Shown here: positions 35,983 to 45,402 of the stretch, piece by piece
Position numbering within the stretch: the first letter of the stretch is position 1
How the letters are laid out: the number at the start of each line of letters is the position of its first letter
Assembly (NCBI RefSeq): GCF_915403165.1
Contig: NZ_OU659204.1
Span: 1,364,001 to 1,428,000 of the forward strand
DNA length: 64,000 bases
Origin: Providencia alcalifaciens
Lineage (GTDB): Bacteria > Pseudomonadota > Gammaproteobacteria > Enterobacterales > Enterobacteriaceae
Reading direction: 5' to 3'
Made by a program: the position numbers and the translations under genes
Notes under the pieces: generated by a model
What the model saw: only the letters and a program-made list of their open reading frames with translations
What the model was told of the DNA's origin: nothing
Databases searched by the model: none

Positions 35983-36020
35983 ATTTACTGATGTGAATGG
36001 TGGTAAATAGAGAACCGTGA

Positions 36021-36428
36021 TTACTGTTCAAATAATGGGGTTGGTTTGCCATTTTCATCAATAGCTACGAAATTAAACTGTCCGTGGATCACTTCTTCTC
36101 GTCCCTCAGCGTACATATCTTCTAAAAAGATAGAGACATTAACGGTAAGGCTAGTACGACCAACTCGGATCACTTCCCCGACTAATTCAACGATGGTGCC
36201 TGATGGGATAGGGTGGGTAAAATTGATTTTTTCTGTGGAGACGGTCACCAATCTTTTGCGGCAAAAACGGGTCGCGGTAATGAAGGAAACCTCGTCCATC
36301 CATGCTAATGCAGTACCACCGAACAAGGTGCTATGGTGGTTAGTGGTGGTTGGGAATACTACTTTAGAAACATGGGTGACAGATTGTTCAATTTTTTGTT
36401 TGATTACATCATCAACATCGGAACGCAT
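36021..36428 (-). CDS. Acyl-CoA thioesterase (hot-dog fold)
   Basis: A 135-residue hot-dog thioesterase of the YciA/BACH type that cleaves acyl-CoA. TLFGGTALAWMDEVSFITATRF carries the catalytic-site Asp (WMDE) and the pattern (N/T)xxGG; VNFTHPI-type EKINFTHPIPSGTIVELVGEV and VGRTSLTVNVSIF follow. Substrate chain length unknown. Single gene. Confidence 0.85.
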   Translation of the reverse strand: MRSDVDDVIKQKIEQSVTHVSKVVFPTTTNHHSTLFGGTALAWMDEVSFITATRFCRKRLVTVSTEKINFTHPIPSGTIVELVGEVIRVGRTSLTVNVSIFLEDMYAEGREEVIHGQFNFVAIDENGKPTPLFEQ

Positions 36429-36488
36429 ATTTAAGCCTTACTTTCTTTGAATTCTCACTATTTAAAAACTTGAACCGGCAAAAATAAT

Positions 36489-36536
36489 TACTTACCGGAA
36501 CATTAATGTACATATCATTAATGTTGCCGATAAGTG
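36489..36536. terminator. Long hairpin downstream of the PhzF-like gene
   Basis: Nearly 20-bp arms centred on CATTAATG...CATTAATG with TTACCGG / CCGATAA outer parts and one bulge. A T-rich run follows on the minus strand. Terminator role likely but not certain. Confidence 0.5.
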
Positions 36537-36568
36537 TAATCCTGATCACAAATAAATACAGTGATTAA

Positions 36569-37375
36569 TCAAACGTGAATCGTTCCGGCTAAAAAGAGTG
36601 TTGCTTTTCCCGTCATTTTGACGCGATTCTGTTCAATTAAGCAGTGTATTTTTCCACCACGTACAGAAATCTGGTAGCCTAATACTGGATTTTTTTGTAA
36701 GCGTTTAGCCCAAAGAGGAGCAATCACACAGTGAGAGGTACCAGTAACGGGATCTTCATTAACACCTTTGGCAGGCGCAAAATAGCGAGATACAAAGTCA
36801 CATTGCTCGTCATGTGCTTGTTTATCCGTACTTTTCGCTGTAATGGTTAATCCCTGCAAAGGTAATTGTGCAAGGCGTAACATATCTGGATGGCAATTCT
36901 GTACTTGTTCTGGTGAATCAACAAAGCAGATATAACGATCTTTGGCTAAATACAGCTCAGAAATAGGGGTACCGAGGATCTCGCTTAATTGTGGATATTG
37001 GATTAAATCAGCAGGCTCACAGTCTAAAACAGGGAAGTCTAATGTGAAGCCATCCTGATTTTTATGGACTGTCAGTTCACCAGATAAGGACTGAAATACA
37101 ATAGGGTTTGCTGGGTGCTGCTTAAACTGGTTCAGAATATATGCAGCGGCAAGGGTCGCATGACCGCACAATTTGACTTCCATCACTGGTGTAAACCAGC
37201 GGATATGTTCACCTACCAGAAAGGCCGTTTCAGATAAGTTAATTTCGGCGGCGATAGCGATAAGCTTGTCATCAGGAAGCCACTCATCAAGTAAAACGAT
37301 AGCAGCCGGATTGCCATGAAATAGGGTATCAGTGAACGCATCGACATAATAAACTGGAACAGACAGTGTGCTCAT
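36569..37375 (-). CDS. PhzF family isomerase-like protein
   Basis: A 268-residue protein of the PhzF/diaminopimelate epimerase-like fold: VDAFTDTLFHGNPAAIVLLD at the N-terminus, NLSETAFL with the conserved Glu, RWFTPVMEVKLCGHATLAAA, and VNEDPVTGTSHCVIAPLW. It is like E. coli YddE but shorter. The fold suggests isomerisation of a small acid; the substrate is unknown and no phenazine genes are nearby. Confidence 0.88.
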   Translation of the reverse strand: MSTLSVPVYYVDAFTDTLFHGNPAAIVLLDEWLPDDKLIAIAAEINLSETAFLVGEHIRWFTPVMEVKLCGHATLAAAYILNQFKQHPANPIVFQSLSGELTVHKNQDGFTLDFPVLDCEPADLIQYPQLSEILGTPISELYLAKDRYICFVDSPEQVQNCHPDMLRLAQLPLQGLTITAKSTDKQAHDEQCDFVSRYFAPAKGVNEDPVTGTSHCVIAPLWAKRLQKNPVLGYQISVRGGKIHCLIEQNRVKMTGKATLFLAGTIHV

Positions 37376-37460
37376 CGTAAAAAATCCTTGAAAGGAAATA
37401 ACTGATTATGATTAGAAAAGTGAGGAAAGAGTAGCATGAGATTTGCAGTGTTGAGGAGAG

Positions 37461-37495
37461 GTTGGCGCAATAATTTTTGAGATTATTACGCCAAC
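37461..37495 (-). terminator. Hairpin after the peptide transporter gene
   Basis: Arms GTTGGCG.AATAAT / ATTATT.CGCCAAC around a short T-rich loop. No strong T-run follows. Confidence 0.5.
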
Positions 37496-37521
37496 AGACG
37501 ACTCGCTAATAACGAATAATA

Positions 37522-39054
37522 TTATTTCGCTTTTGCTTCGTTTTTATCTGCGTTTTGCAGCATTTTTCTCACTGGAATAATCAGGGCTGCCAGGACAACA
37601 GCACAAATAACCAGTGCGATAGAAACGTGGGAGAACAGGTCTGGCATTGAATCCAGTTGGTCTTTACGGATATTACCACCCATGATACCTGCTGCTAAGT
37701 TACCCAGCGCACTTGCACAGAACCATAATCCCATCACCTGACCGCGCATTTTTTGTGGTGCAAGTAATGTCATGGTTGCCAAGCCAATTGGGCTTAAGCA
37801 CAGTTCACCTAAAGTCAGTAATAAAATACTGCCGACTAACCAGAATGGTGAAACGCCAGTTTGTGTTGCCAGAACGTGGTTAGCTGCAACCATCATGACC
37901 GCAAAACCACCCGCAGCGAATAGGATACCAATAACAAACTTTGTCATGCTGCTTGGGTTCAGATTACGCTTAGCCAAAGAAGGCCAGAACCAGCTGAAAA
38001 TAGGGGCTAACAGAATGATGAATAAGGCGTTGATTGACTGGAACCAAATGGTTGGGATTTCGAAGTTACCCCATTGGCGATCGGTATAGTCACGCGCAAA
38101 AATGTTAAATGATGTTGGCTTTTGTTCAAATGCAGACCAGAAGAACGCCGCAGCAATTAACAGAATCAAACAAGCCAGTAAGCGAGAGCGTTCACTGCTG
38201 TTCAAACCTGCGCAGAAGAACATGAAAATAAAGTAGATGCCCACACACGTCGAGATAATGTAAGCAGAACTTTTTGCGATCACTGAAGGGTTGAATGGAA
38301 TGGTACCATTATTGATTAATACCACCAGTACAGCCAGTACAGCCATGGCAACAGTAACCCATTTACCGACGTTTTTACGTTGAACGGTAGGGTGGTTCCA
38401 TGTGGAATCTAAACCAACTTCTTTGTCATAACGACGCATTTGTGGAATAGCGTAGAAACGGAAGATAAGCAGGGCAACCAACATACCCAAACCGCCTAAA
38501 CCGAAGCCTAAATGCCAGCCGTATTTTTCATGTAATGGGCCGATAATTAATGGGGCAATAAATGAACCCATATTGATACCCATATAGAACAGAGAGAAAC
38601 CGCCATCACGACGCGTATCTTCTTTCTTATACAGAGTTCCAACCATTACGGTGATACAGGTTTTAAATAACCCCGTACCTAATACGATCAATAGCAGTCC
38701 CACGAAGAAGAAGGTATTGGTAAATAACGCAGACAGGGCAATCGACAAGTGACCCAATGCAATGATCAAAGAACCATACCAAACGGCACGACGCTGACCT
38801 AACCAGTTATCCGCAAGCCAGCCACCGGGTAATGATGTGATATAAACACCACCCGCGAAGATACCTACGATAGCAGACGCTTGCTCAATCGGCAGCCCCA
38901 TGCCACCTTGCAACAAAGTTGCACTCATAAAGAGGATTAAAAGAGGACGAACACCATAGAAAGAAAAACGTTCCCACATCTCGGTGAGGAAAAGCGAACT
39001 CAACGGGTAAGGATGCCCGAAAAAAGTTTTAGTTTTAGTCGCAGAATGACTCAT
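37522..39054 (-). CDS. POT/PTR family proton-peptide symporter
   Basis: A 510-residue, 14-helix di-/tripeptide transporter. The POT signatures are visible: FLTEMWERFSFYGVRPLLILFM (ExxERFxxY), GGWLADNWLGQRRAVWYG, and FSLFYMGINMGSFIAPLI. EMWERF supplies the proton-coupling Glu/Arg. It resembles the DtpT-like branch rather than DtpA/DtpB; the exact substrate range is not predictable. The 378 bp upstream (39055-39432) hold no gene. Confidence 0.88.
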   Translation of the reverse strand: MSHSATKTKTFFGHPYPLSSLFLTEMWERFSFYGVRPLLILFMSATLLQGGMGLPIEQASAIVGIFAGGVYITSLPGGWLADNWLGQRRAVWYGSLIIALGHLSIALSALFTNTFFFVGLLLIVLGTGLFKTCITVMVGTLYKKEDTRRDGGFSLFYMGINMGSFIAPLIIGPLHEKYGWHLGFGLGGLGMLVALLIFRFYAIPQMRRYDKEVGLDSTWNHPTVQRKNVGKWVTVAMAVLAVLVVLINNGTIPFNPSVIAKSSAYIISTCVGIYFIFMFFCAGLNSSERSRLLACLILLIAAAFFWSAFEQKPTSFNIFARDYTDRQWGNFEIPTIWFQSINALFIILLAPIFSWFWPSLAKRNLNPSSMTKFVIGILFAAGGFAVMMVAANHVLATQTGVSPFWLVGSILLLTLGELCLSPIGLATMTLLAPQKMRGQVMGLWFCASALGNLAAGIMGGNIRKDQLDSMPDLFSHVSIALVICAVVLAALIIPVRKMLQNADKNEAKAK

Positions 39055-39432
39055 CTGTGAACTCCAATACGTTGTGACTTAAGAGGTTGTGCCGAATTGT
39101 GAATGTGGAGCAGAAGCTCCATCACTGTTTTTTATTGATATGTTAATGCTGTGTTGCAAACATATTTTCGGCATACATTATTATAAAATTGCTAATAAGC
39201 AGAATGAATTTATTGTAAGAAAGCCAGTTTTAAGATGAAAATTCGATGTAACTCTCATTCTTACGATAAGGGGGAACAGAATAACGGATTTTTATTGACA
39301 ATAAAAGAATGTTTTTTGAATCGATTAAGTTAATTTAAAACAATCAGTTACAAAATATTTTTTGTGCTTATAAACTTTTCGTGGAAAAGATAATAAAAAG
39401 TTATGTTTTGGCATGAAAGGGATACATTAACA
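39055..39432. other. Intergenic stretch between the peptide transporter and mdtG
   Basis: About 380 bp, A+T-rich, carrying the transporter promoter. No ORF or recognised regulatory motif. Confidence 0.4.
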
Positions 39433-40656
39433 TTACTCTTTAGAGGGAGATGCTCTGAGACCATCAGATTGCTTCCTAATGATAAGCCAAGAGTAAATGA
39501 GGTTGATCAACACTAATACGGCTGTGAAGAAGAACACAGCTCTAAACCCGTATGTTGCTGCAACAAAGGAACCCATTAAAGGACCTGTGACATTACCTAC
39601 ATCTCGTAATGCTTGGTTGTAGCTAAATATACGCCCAGTGATTTGGTGAGAAATATTATAAATAATTAAGGTTTGTACGGCGGGTAACAGCGCGGCGTTA
39701 AGGGCACCTAGTAAGAAGCGCAGAGCGCCTAATTCCCAATAGCTGCTGACGAGCCCCATCGGAAATAGAACAAAAATTGAGGCGGCAAGCACGGCTAATA
39801 AAACACGGTCTGGCCCAATACGATCGCTCAGTTTACCGAGCATAGGGGCGCTAATCAGTGCGGCAACACCGGGGATAGATGCAATAATTCCACTGATAAA
39901 AGCAAGGTTATCAATCGAGTCTGAAAGTTCCCGAACATACAAGGTGATCACCGGGTTAATCGAACCAATCGATGCTTGGATGATCATCGTGGTGAAAAAT
40001 AGGCTAATAACTAAGTTTTTATTACGTAAAGAGGCAAAAACTTGTTTTCCGGTTAGGGCATCTTTGCGTGAAACAGGGGTAAAACGCTCACGGACGTAGA
40101 AAAGTGTGACAAAAAAGCAGATAAACAACACACTAGCGGTAATAAAGAATACCGGACGCAACCCATATTGGTCAGCAAGTAATCCACCGATAAGTGGGCC
40201 AATCAATGCGCCGCTAACCGCACCAGTCGCCAAAACACCCATCGCCCAACCGCTTTTATTAATGGGTACTTGGGTGGCAATTAGCGCATTGGCATTTGGG
40301 ACAAATCCGCCAAGTAAGCCTAAAAGCGCCCGCAAAGCCAAAAGTTGCCAGATATTCTGCACAAAGCCAATCAGCACCATAACAATCGCCATACCAAGGG
40401 CAGAACGCAGCAACATTAATTTACGACCGTGGCGGTCAGAAAGGCGTCCCCAAAAAGGTGCAGCAATAGCGGAAAATAGAAAGGTAATACTGAAAACGGC
40501 ACCTGTCCATAAATTCAAAGAGCCATGGTCAGTAATACCAAGTTCTTCGATATACAGAGGAAGAAAAGGCATGATCAGGCTGAAGGCCGCGCCCGTTAGA
40601 AAGCAGCCGAACCAGACGATGTAGAGGTTTTTTTTCCAGTAAGTACTTTTCTTCAT
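39433..40656 (-). CDS. mdtG: Multidrug efflux MFS transporter MdtG
   Basis: A 407-residue, 12-helix major facilitator protein. MFS motif A is [25 protein letters not shown] and motif C-type [21 protein letters not shown] follows. Long agreement with E. coli MdtG ([46 protein letters not shown]). E. coli MdtG gives fosfomycin and deoxycholate tolerance. It lies downstream of lpxL in the same direction, as in E. coli. Confidence 0.94.
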   Translation of the reverse strand: MKKSTYWKKNLYIVWFGCFLTGAAFSLIMPFLPLYIEELGITDHGSLNLWTGAVFSITFLFSAIAAPFWGRLSDRHGRKLMLLRSALGMAIVMVLIGFVQNIWQLLALRALLGLLGGFVPNANALIATQVPINKSGWAMGVLATGAVSGALIGPLIGGLLADQYGLRPVFFITASVLFICFFVTLFYVRERFTPVSRKDALTGKQVFASLRNKNLVISLFFTTMIIQASIGSINPVITLYVRELSDSIDNLAFISGIIASIPGVAALISAPMLGKLSDRIGPDRVLLAVLAASIFVLFPMGLVSSYWELGALRFLLGALNAALLPAVQTLIIYNISHQITGRIFSYNQALRDVGNVTGPLMGSFVAATYGFRAVFFFTAVLVLINLIYSWLIIRKQSDGLRASPSKE

Positions 40657-40665
40657 GTATTCCCT

Positions 40666-40815
40666 TCATACTTCGTGCCGCAGCGTTGTTGGCTTCACTC
40701 CCGTCATATTTCGTGCTGCAGCGTTGTTGGCTTCATTCGCGGACCCCAGTCACGTACTTGTGTACGCTCCTGGGGATCCACTTACTCGCCGCCTAGCTGT
40801 AACACGAACTATTTT
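40666..40815. repeat. Palindromic dispersed intergenic repeat with partial duplication
   Basis: A unit TTCGTGCCGCAGCGTTGTTGGCTTCA at 40672 recurs with small changes at 40710, and is followed by a palindrome: CCCCAG...GTAC / GTAC...CTGGGG (40744-40774) inside outer arms TTCGTG...CACGAA (40710-40808). The layout, with CTGGGGATCCACT at the centre-right, is that of dispersed enterobacterial palindromic repeats I remember from Proteus, Providencia and Yersinia intergenic regions. No transposase. Confidence 0.6.
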
Positions 40816-40908
40816 GGGAGAACCACCTAGCTACAATATGAGTTGTTTCGAAAATGTACAGCTATAGGGTAATTTACTGCACACCAACGATTTCGGGAAT
40901 TACATAGC

Positions 40909-41856
40909 CTAGCGGTGGTGGATTTTATCCAAGTCGCCGTATAGGGAAGTCTCTCCCTTTGGACGCGTTTTGAAACGGCGGTGCATCCACATATATTGCT
41001 CTGGCGCACGTAAAATTTCTTGTTCAATGACCCTGTTCATCATCGCGGCGGTATCTGTGTTGTCATCAACAGGGAAATCATCTATCGCAGGTTGAATATG
41101 CAACTCGTAGCCTTTGCCATCGGGTAAGCGATGGGCAGCGAAGGGTACCACTAATGCATTACCATGCTTGATGAGCATCGCTGAACCATTTGTGGTTGCT
41201 GCATGCTGTACGGCAAATAAGGGCACAAATGAGCTGTTGCGTGGGCCGTAATCATGATCAGGGGCGTACCAGAGAATTTCGCCTTCTGTGAGTACGCGGA
41301 TCATGCTTTTGACATCTCGGCGGCCAATCATATATTTGTTTGATTTTAAACGTCCGCGAGTTTGTAGCCAGTCCATTAATTTGTTGTCGTTTGGACGATA
41401 AACACCAATGCCTGGGTTATGCATACCAAAGGCTCGTCCTGCGATTTCGAGTGTCAGAAAGTGTACACCAAGTACAATAACGCCTCGGCCTGTTGCTTGG
41501 GCGGCTCGCATATTGTCCAATCCAATGATTTTAAACCAGCGGCGAATGCGCCAGTCTGGCCAGAACCATGCCATCGCGGTCTCAAAAACACCCATACCAA
41601 CGGATTCAAAGTTTTTATCCACCAATTCTTGGCGTTCTTTTGAACTCATTTCGGGGAAGCAAAGTTGTAAATTGCGATCAGCAATCAGAACGCGTTGCTT
41701 TAAAAAGCGTTTGGATAAACGGCCTAAACGAGTGCCTATCCAATAAATAACGGGATAAGGAAGCAGGACGAGTAGGTATAGCACGCTAATGCCAAACCAA
41801 ACTAACCAGTAGCGGGGATGTAATAAACTTTTTTCAAATTTTGGCGCTGGGATCAT
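40909..41856 (-). CDS. lpxL: Lipid A lauroyltransferase LpxL
   Basis: Adds the secondary laurate (or related) acyl chain to Kdo2-lipid IVA at the inner membrane. The 315-residue product has one N-terminal helix ([21 protein letters not shown]), the HxxxxE/D acyltransferase motif in [16 protein letters not shown], and [42 protein letters not shown]. The mdtG-lpxL order is that of E. coli; there trhO (yceA) lies divergently next to lpxL, here the ttr locus intervenes. Confidence 0.94.
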   Translation of the reverse strand: MIPAPKFEKSLLHPRYWLVWFGISVLYLLVLLPYPVIYWIGTRLGRLSKRFLKQRVLIADRNLQLCFPEMSSKERQELVDKNFESVGMGVFETAMAWFWPDWRIRRWFKIIGLDNMRAAQATGRGVIVLGVHFLTLEIAGRAFGMHNPGIGVYRPNDNKLMDWLQTRGRLKSNKYMIGRRDVKSMIRVLTEGEILWYAPDHDYGPRNSSFVPLFAVQHAATTNGSAMLIKHGNALVVPFAAHRLPDGKGYELHIQPAIDDFPVDDNTDTAAMMNRVIEQEILRAPEQYMWMHRRFKTRPKGETSLYGDLDKIHHR

Positions 41857-41923
41857 TGTTTTTTCAGTTTCTACTTAAGTGGATTTCAATTAAAAATAGC
41901 GTGTTAATCTGAATGATATCAAA

Positions 41924-42520
41924 TTAACCCGCGAAAAGTTGGGCTGTTTGCATGGTACTCATTAATTCAGCAAGGTTTCTCACTGCCATTTTTTCCATTA
42001 CTCGGGAGCGATGCACTTCAACGGTTCGCACGGATACACAAGCGACTTCCGCGATTTCGCGGTTAATTAGCCCTTGAAGTACATAGGTGCAAACGTCTTT
42101 TTCTTTCGGCGTTAAGGTTTCATAACGTTGTTTAATCAACGTGCGTTCAGTGGCTTTTATGGTTTGTAAGCGAGCTTGTTCAAGGGTTTCGGCAAGCTGC
42201 TGGCTATCAATGGGTTTTTGTAAAAAATCGATAGCGCCTAATTTCACCTGTTCAACCGCCATCGGGATATCCCCATGACCAGAAAGGAAAATAACCGCAA
42301 GGGTGCTTTGTTGTTCTTTCAGGTATTGATGTACTTGACGACCATCAAATTTTGGCATGCGCATATCGAGCAATACAATGCCTTCCTCATGCAGAGGGGC
42401 TTGCTGGATGAACTGTTCACTGTCGTTCCAGACGGTGACGTTATAGCCGAGCGTTTCGAGTAAAAATTGACAGGAATCGGTGACATCGGTGTCATCGTCG
42501 ACAAGGTGAATGACTGGCAT
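41924..42520 (-). CDS. ttrR: Tetrathionate response regulator TtrR
   Basis: A 198-residue FixJ-type response regulator. Receiver domain (1-120) with phospho-Asp in GIVLLDMRMPKFDGRQ (about residue 52), Thr/Ser in FLSGHGDIP and Lys in FLQKPID. LuxR helix-turn-helix: LTPKEKDVCTYVLQGLINREIAEVACVSVRTVEVHRSRVMEKM (about 138-180). With TtrS it activates ttrBCA when tetrathionate is present. Separated from ttrS by 137 bp. Confidence 0.95.
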   Translation of the reverse strand: MPVIHLVDDDTDVTDSCQFLLETLGYNVTVWNDSEQFIQQAPLHEEGIVLLDMRMPKFDGRQVHQYLKEQQSTLAVIFLSGHGDIPMAVEQVKLGAIDFLQKPIDSQQLAETLEQARLQTIKATERTLIKQRYETLTPKEKDVCTYVLQGLINREIAEVACVSVRTVEVHRSRVMEKMAVRNLAELMSTMQTAQLFAG

Positions 42521-42657
42521 TAATTCATACCTCGTGGCTTGTTTCTTGTTTGTATTTGTATAAGTGTCTTGCTTATATAAATAGTATTCATAACATTGTC
42601 ACATATAGTTATTGGGAATGTTATCTTTTGTGTGGCAAAACATGCGTTATATTCTGA

Positions 42658-44403
42658 TTATCTCGAGTAATTAAAAATTAGCGTCACACGTAGCCCGTTC
42701 TTACCTTCATCATTATGTTGATTTTCAATGCGAATATCCCCACCTTGGCTTTGAATTAATCGCTGGCAAATCACCAATCCGAGTCCCAGCCCTTCCTGTT
42801 TAGTGGTGGCGAATGGCATGATCCCTTGATGGAGCTGCTCGTCAGGCATTCCGCCAGCATCATCTTGTAATACGAGTAAAAAACGTCCATCCGCAAAGTG
42901 GAAGCCAAAGGTTAATGTGGTGGCACCTGCTTGTAGGCTATTACTGATCAAATTTGAGAGTAACTGGTCGAGTAAGGTATCAGGCAGCAAAAGCTGGATA
43001 TCGGGAATCTCAGGTAACTGCAACCTAACGGTTGGGAAATGTTGCTCAACTTGCAACAGTTGCCAAATATGATTAATGGTCTGTTTGACGGATTGCTGGC
43101 GTAGAGCTAGACGGGATTCTTGCCCCGGTTTTCCTGCCCACAGGCGCAGGTTTTGAATAATGTCAGCACCCCGTTGAGCTTGTTCATCAATTTTACTGAT
43201 GGCACCAAGAAGAGGGTGATTTTCCGACTCTTTTTTCAATCGCAAAATAGAGCCTTGGGCGTAATTTCGAATCGCGGATAATGGTTGATTCAATTCATGG
43301 GCGAACCCAGATGCCATTTCACCTAATATATTGAGTCGCTGAGCTTTTTGTAGGTTAGCTTCTTGCTGGCGTAGGCGATTATGTGCGACTTCAAGTTGTT
43401 GGCTACGACGGCGAACCAAGAAGGCTATCCAGACGTGGTTAATACCTAATAATAAGAAAATTAAGGCGATAATACCGATGGTAATTTGATGTTGAATTGT
43501 CCAGCTGACAATATCTTGCCAAATTTCCCGTTGCTGTGGATGTTGATTGACGTCGCGCAGTAAGTTTTCAACTTGTGTAATGGATGCCGGAGCTCCCCAG
43601 CGCATATTGGGAGTATCGCCAGAGAGTAAGACTTTGGTGACTTTATCCACTAAATTGTCAGGAACTTCGCTTAACGCGGCGAATGACCAATTAGGGTAAA
43701 GTTCGGTGCTCGTTAGGCAGGGTAACGAACTTTCTTTTTGAACAAGTGGACGGAATTGTTGTTTATCAATCAGTCCCTCACTGTCCATATTTTCTAATAA
43801 GCAGACAGGGACAATTGCCGCAGAGAGAGATTTATCCCGTAAAGCGTATAACAGCGCATCCGCAGGGAAGCCCAAAAATTGCATCCGAAAGTCTTTTTCC
43901 GTGTCATACCCTAAATCTCTTAACACTTTATAGCCTAATAAATATCCCCCAAATGCATCGGGAGATATTGCGCCAACTTTTTTGCCGATGAGCTGATCAG
44001 CACTGTGAATATCGCTATCTCCGCGAACCAAAATAAGGCTACCTATCACGTTGCGTGTCGTGCTGTTTGGCTCTACATCTGAGCGTAAAGAGAGCAGCCA
44101 GCGTAGGTGATAGCGATTATCGAGTTGGATAAATTGTGCTGGGTTAGTGAGTAAAAAGTCGATTTTGCGATTTGAAATCGCCTCTTTCATCTCTTCAAGA
44201 TTCAGGGGTTGCAGGGTAAAGCGTTCTCCCGGGATGGACTCATTGAGAGTGTCCACCAAAGGTTGCCAGTGCAACTGAGTGAAACTCGGTCCTCGTAGGG
44301 CAAGAACACCGATAGTCCATTGCGCCGCACCCGCTGGAATGCACCATAACAGCAGGCTAACTAAAAGTATGTGATACAACGGCATAGACGTTTTTTTTAA
44401 CAT
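42658..44403 (-). CDS. ttrS: Tetrathionate sensor kinase TtrS
   Basis: A 581-residue membrane histidine kinase. A signal/anchor sequence is followed by a periplasmic PhnD-like binding domain (about 25-300; AQWTIGVLALRGPSFTQLHW, IGKKVGAISPDAFGGYLLG), a membrane helix (ITIGIIALIFLLLGINHVWIAF, about 309-330), the H-box ASGFAHELNQPLSAIRNYAQG with catalytic His, and a HATPase_c domain (LISNSLQAGATT N-box; GLGLGLVICQRL G-box). Divergent from ttrB. Confidence 0.95.
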   Translation of the reverse strand: MLKKTSMPLYHILLVSLLLWCIPAGAAQWTIGVLALRGPSFTQLHWQPLVDTLNESIPGERFTLQPLNLEEMKEAISNRKIDFLLTNPAQFIQLDNRYHLRWLLSLRSDVEPNSTTRNVIGSLILVRGDSDIHSADQLIGKKVGAISPDAFGGYLLGYKVLRDLGYDTEKDFRMQFLGFPADALLYALRDKSLSAAIVPVCLLENMDSEGLIDKQQFRPLVQKESSLPCLTSTELYPNWSFAALSEVPDNLVDKVTKVLLSGDTPNMRWGAPASITQVENLLRDVNQHPQQREIWQDIVSWTIQHQITIGIIALIFLLLGINHVWIAFLVRRRSQQLEVAHNRLRQQEANLQKAQRLNILGEMASGFAHELNQPLSAIRNYAQGSILRLKKESENHPLLGAISKIDEQAQRGADIIQNLRLWAGKPGQESRLALRQQSVKQTINHIWQLLQVEQHFPTVRLQLPEIPDIQLLLPDTLLDQLLSNLISNSLQAGATTLTFGFHFADGRFLLVLQDDAGGMPDEQLHQGIMPFATTKQEGLGLGLVICQRLIQSQGGDIRIENQHNDEGKNGLRVTLIFNYSR

Positions 44404-44417
44404 TTGGGGTTTATTCG

Positions 44418-44431
44418 TTGCGTTAGATCAA
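44418..44431. promoter_or_regulatory. FNR-like site in the ttrS-ttrB gap
   Basis: TTGCGTTAGATCAA matches TTGAT-N4-ATCAA at eight of ten positions. It lies near ttrS, 234 bp from ttrB. FNR control of the ttr genes is known in Salmonella; here the site is a candidate only. Confidence 0.4.
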
Positions 44432-44569
44432 TATCCCTTCGGGTATGTGGAAAACCACAATAGGGGCGCAAGGCTTTTCTTCTTACTATGAACTCAGAAT
44501 TATTAGAGTAGCACAAAGATAACACACCGATTTTAAAGAGAAATAAGAATTTAGTGGTTATCAGACATC

Positions 44570-44586
44570 GGTAACACGGTGTTACC
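44570..44586. promoter_or_regulatory. Perfect palindrome, candidate TtrR operator
   Basis: GGTAACACGGTGTTACC: 8-bp arms around a single G, 79 bp before the ttrB start codon and in the divergent ttrS-ttrB region. It is the strongest symmetric element in that gap, placed as expected for an activator of ttrBCA. Confidence 0.6.
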
Positions 44587-44664
44587 AATACGTAAGATAA
44601 ACCAATAATAGATTGATTATTAACTTTTATTTTCGCATTAGCAATGTCAATACTGGAGCCGATT

Positions 44665-45402
44665 ATGGATCTGAGTAAACGAAAATTCCTACAACAGATT
44701 GGGGCTGTCACGGCAGGTGCATCGCTGATCCCAATCGCCGAGGCGGGTTTGAGTTTTTCCCCAACTCGCCGCGAAGGCAATCCTGAAAAACGCTATGGTA
44801 TGCTGATTGACCTGCGCCGCTGTGTAGGATGCCAATCATGTACAGTTAGCTGTTCAGTCGAGAACCAATCACCTCAAGGCCAATTTAGAACCACGGTTAA
44901 CCAATATCAAGTCTCCCTAAAAGGGGAAGAAGGCTTCACCAACGTTTTACTACCTCGCTTGTGTAACCATTGTGATAACCCACCTTGCGTGCCAGTTTGC
45001 CCAGTGCAAGCAACGTTTCAACGTGAAGATGGCATTGTGGTAATTGATAACGAGCGTTGTGTAGGCTGCGCATATTGTGTGCAGGCTTGCCCGTACGATG
45101 CCCGCTTTATTAACCATTCAACGCAAACTGCAGATAAATGTACGTTCTGTGCCCATCGCTTAGAGGTCGGTTTATTGCCAGCGTGCGTCGAATCTTGTGT
45201 CGGTGGTGCGCGTATTATCGGTGACTTAAAAGACCCTAACAGCACCATTCGCAAGATGCTCACTGAGCATGAAGCCCAAATTAAAGTCTTGAAACCGGAA
45301 AGTGGCACATTGCCGCAGGTGTTTTATTTAGGGCTGGATGATGCGTTTGTGGAACCGTTGCAAGGTAAAGGGCAACCAGCATTGTGGCAGGAGGTGTTCT
45401 GA
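44665..45402 (+). CDS. ttrB: Tetrathionate reductase iron-sulfur subunit
   Basis: A 245-residue exported protein carrying four [4Fe-4S] clusters: CVGCQSCTVSCSVEN, CNHCDNPPCVPVCP, CVGCAYCVQACPYD, CTFCAHR...CVESC. It passes electrons from TtrC to TtrA. N-terminal KRKFLQQIG with one Arg pair variant (KR) is a Tat-like or Tat-hitchhiking signal. Start at 44665 (MDLSKRKFLQQ) set by GGAG 7 bp upstream and agreement with Salmonella TtrB; a seven-residue upstream extension is rejected. Overlaps ttrC by one base (TGATG). Confidence 0.95.
   Translation: MDLSKRKFLQQIGAVTAGASLIPIAEAGLSFSPTRREGNPEKRYGMLIDLRRCVGCQSCTVSCSVENQSPQGQFRTTVNQYQVSLKGEEGFTNVLLPRLCNHCDNPPCVPVCPVQATFQREDGIVVIDNERCVGCAYCVQACPYDARFINHSTQTADKCTFCAHRLEVGLLPACVESCVGGARIIGDLKDPNSTIRKMLTEHEAQIKVLKPESGTLPQVFYLGLDDAFVEPLQGKGQPALWQEVF

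Noticed and set aside
40709..40813. Insertion-sequence remnant before mdtG
   Set aside because: There is no transposase reading frame; symmetry fits a palindromic intergenic repeat instead.
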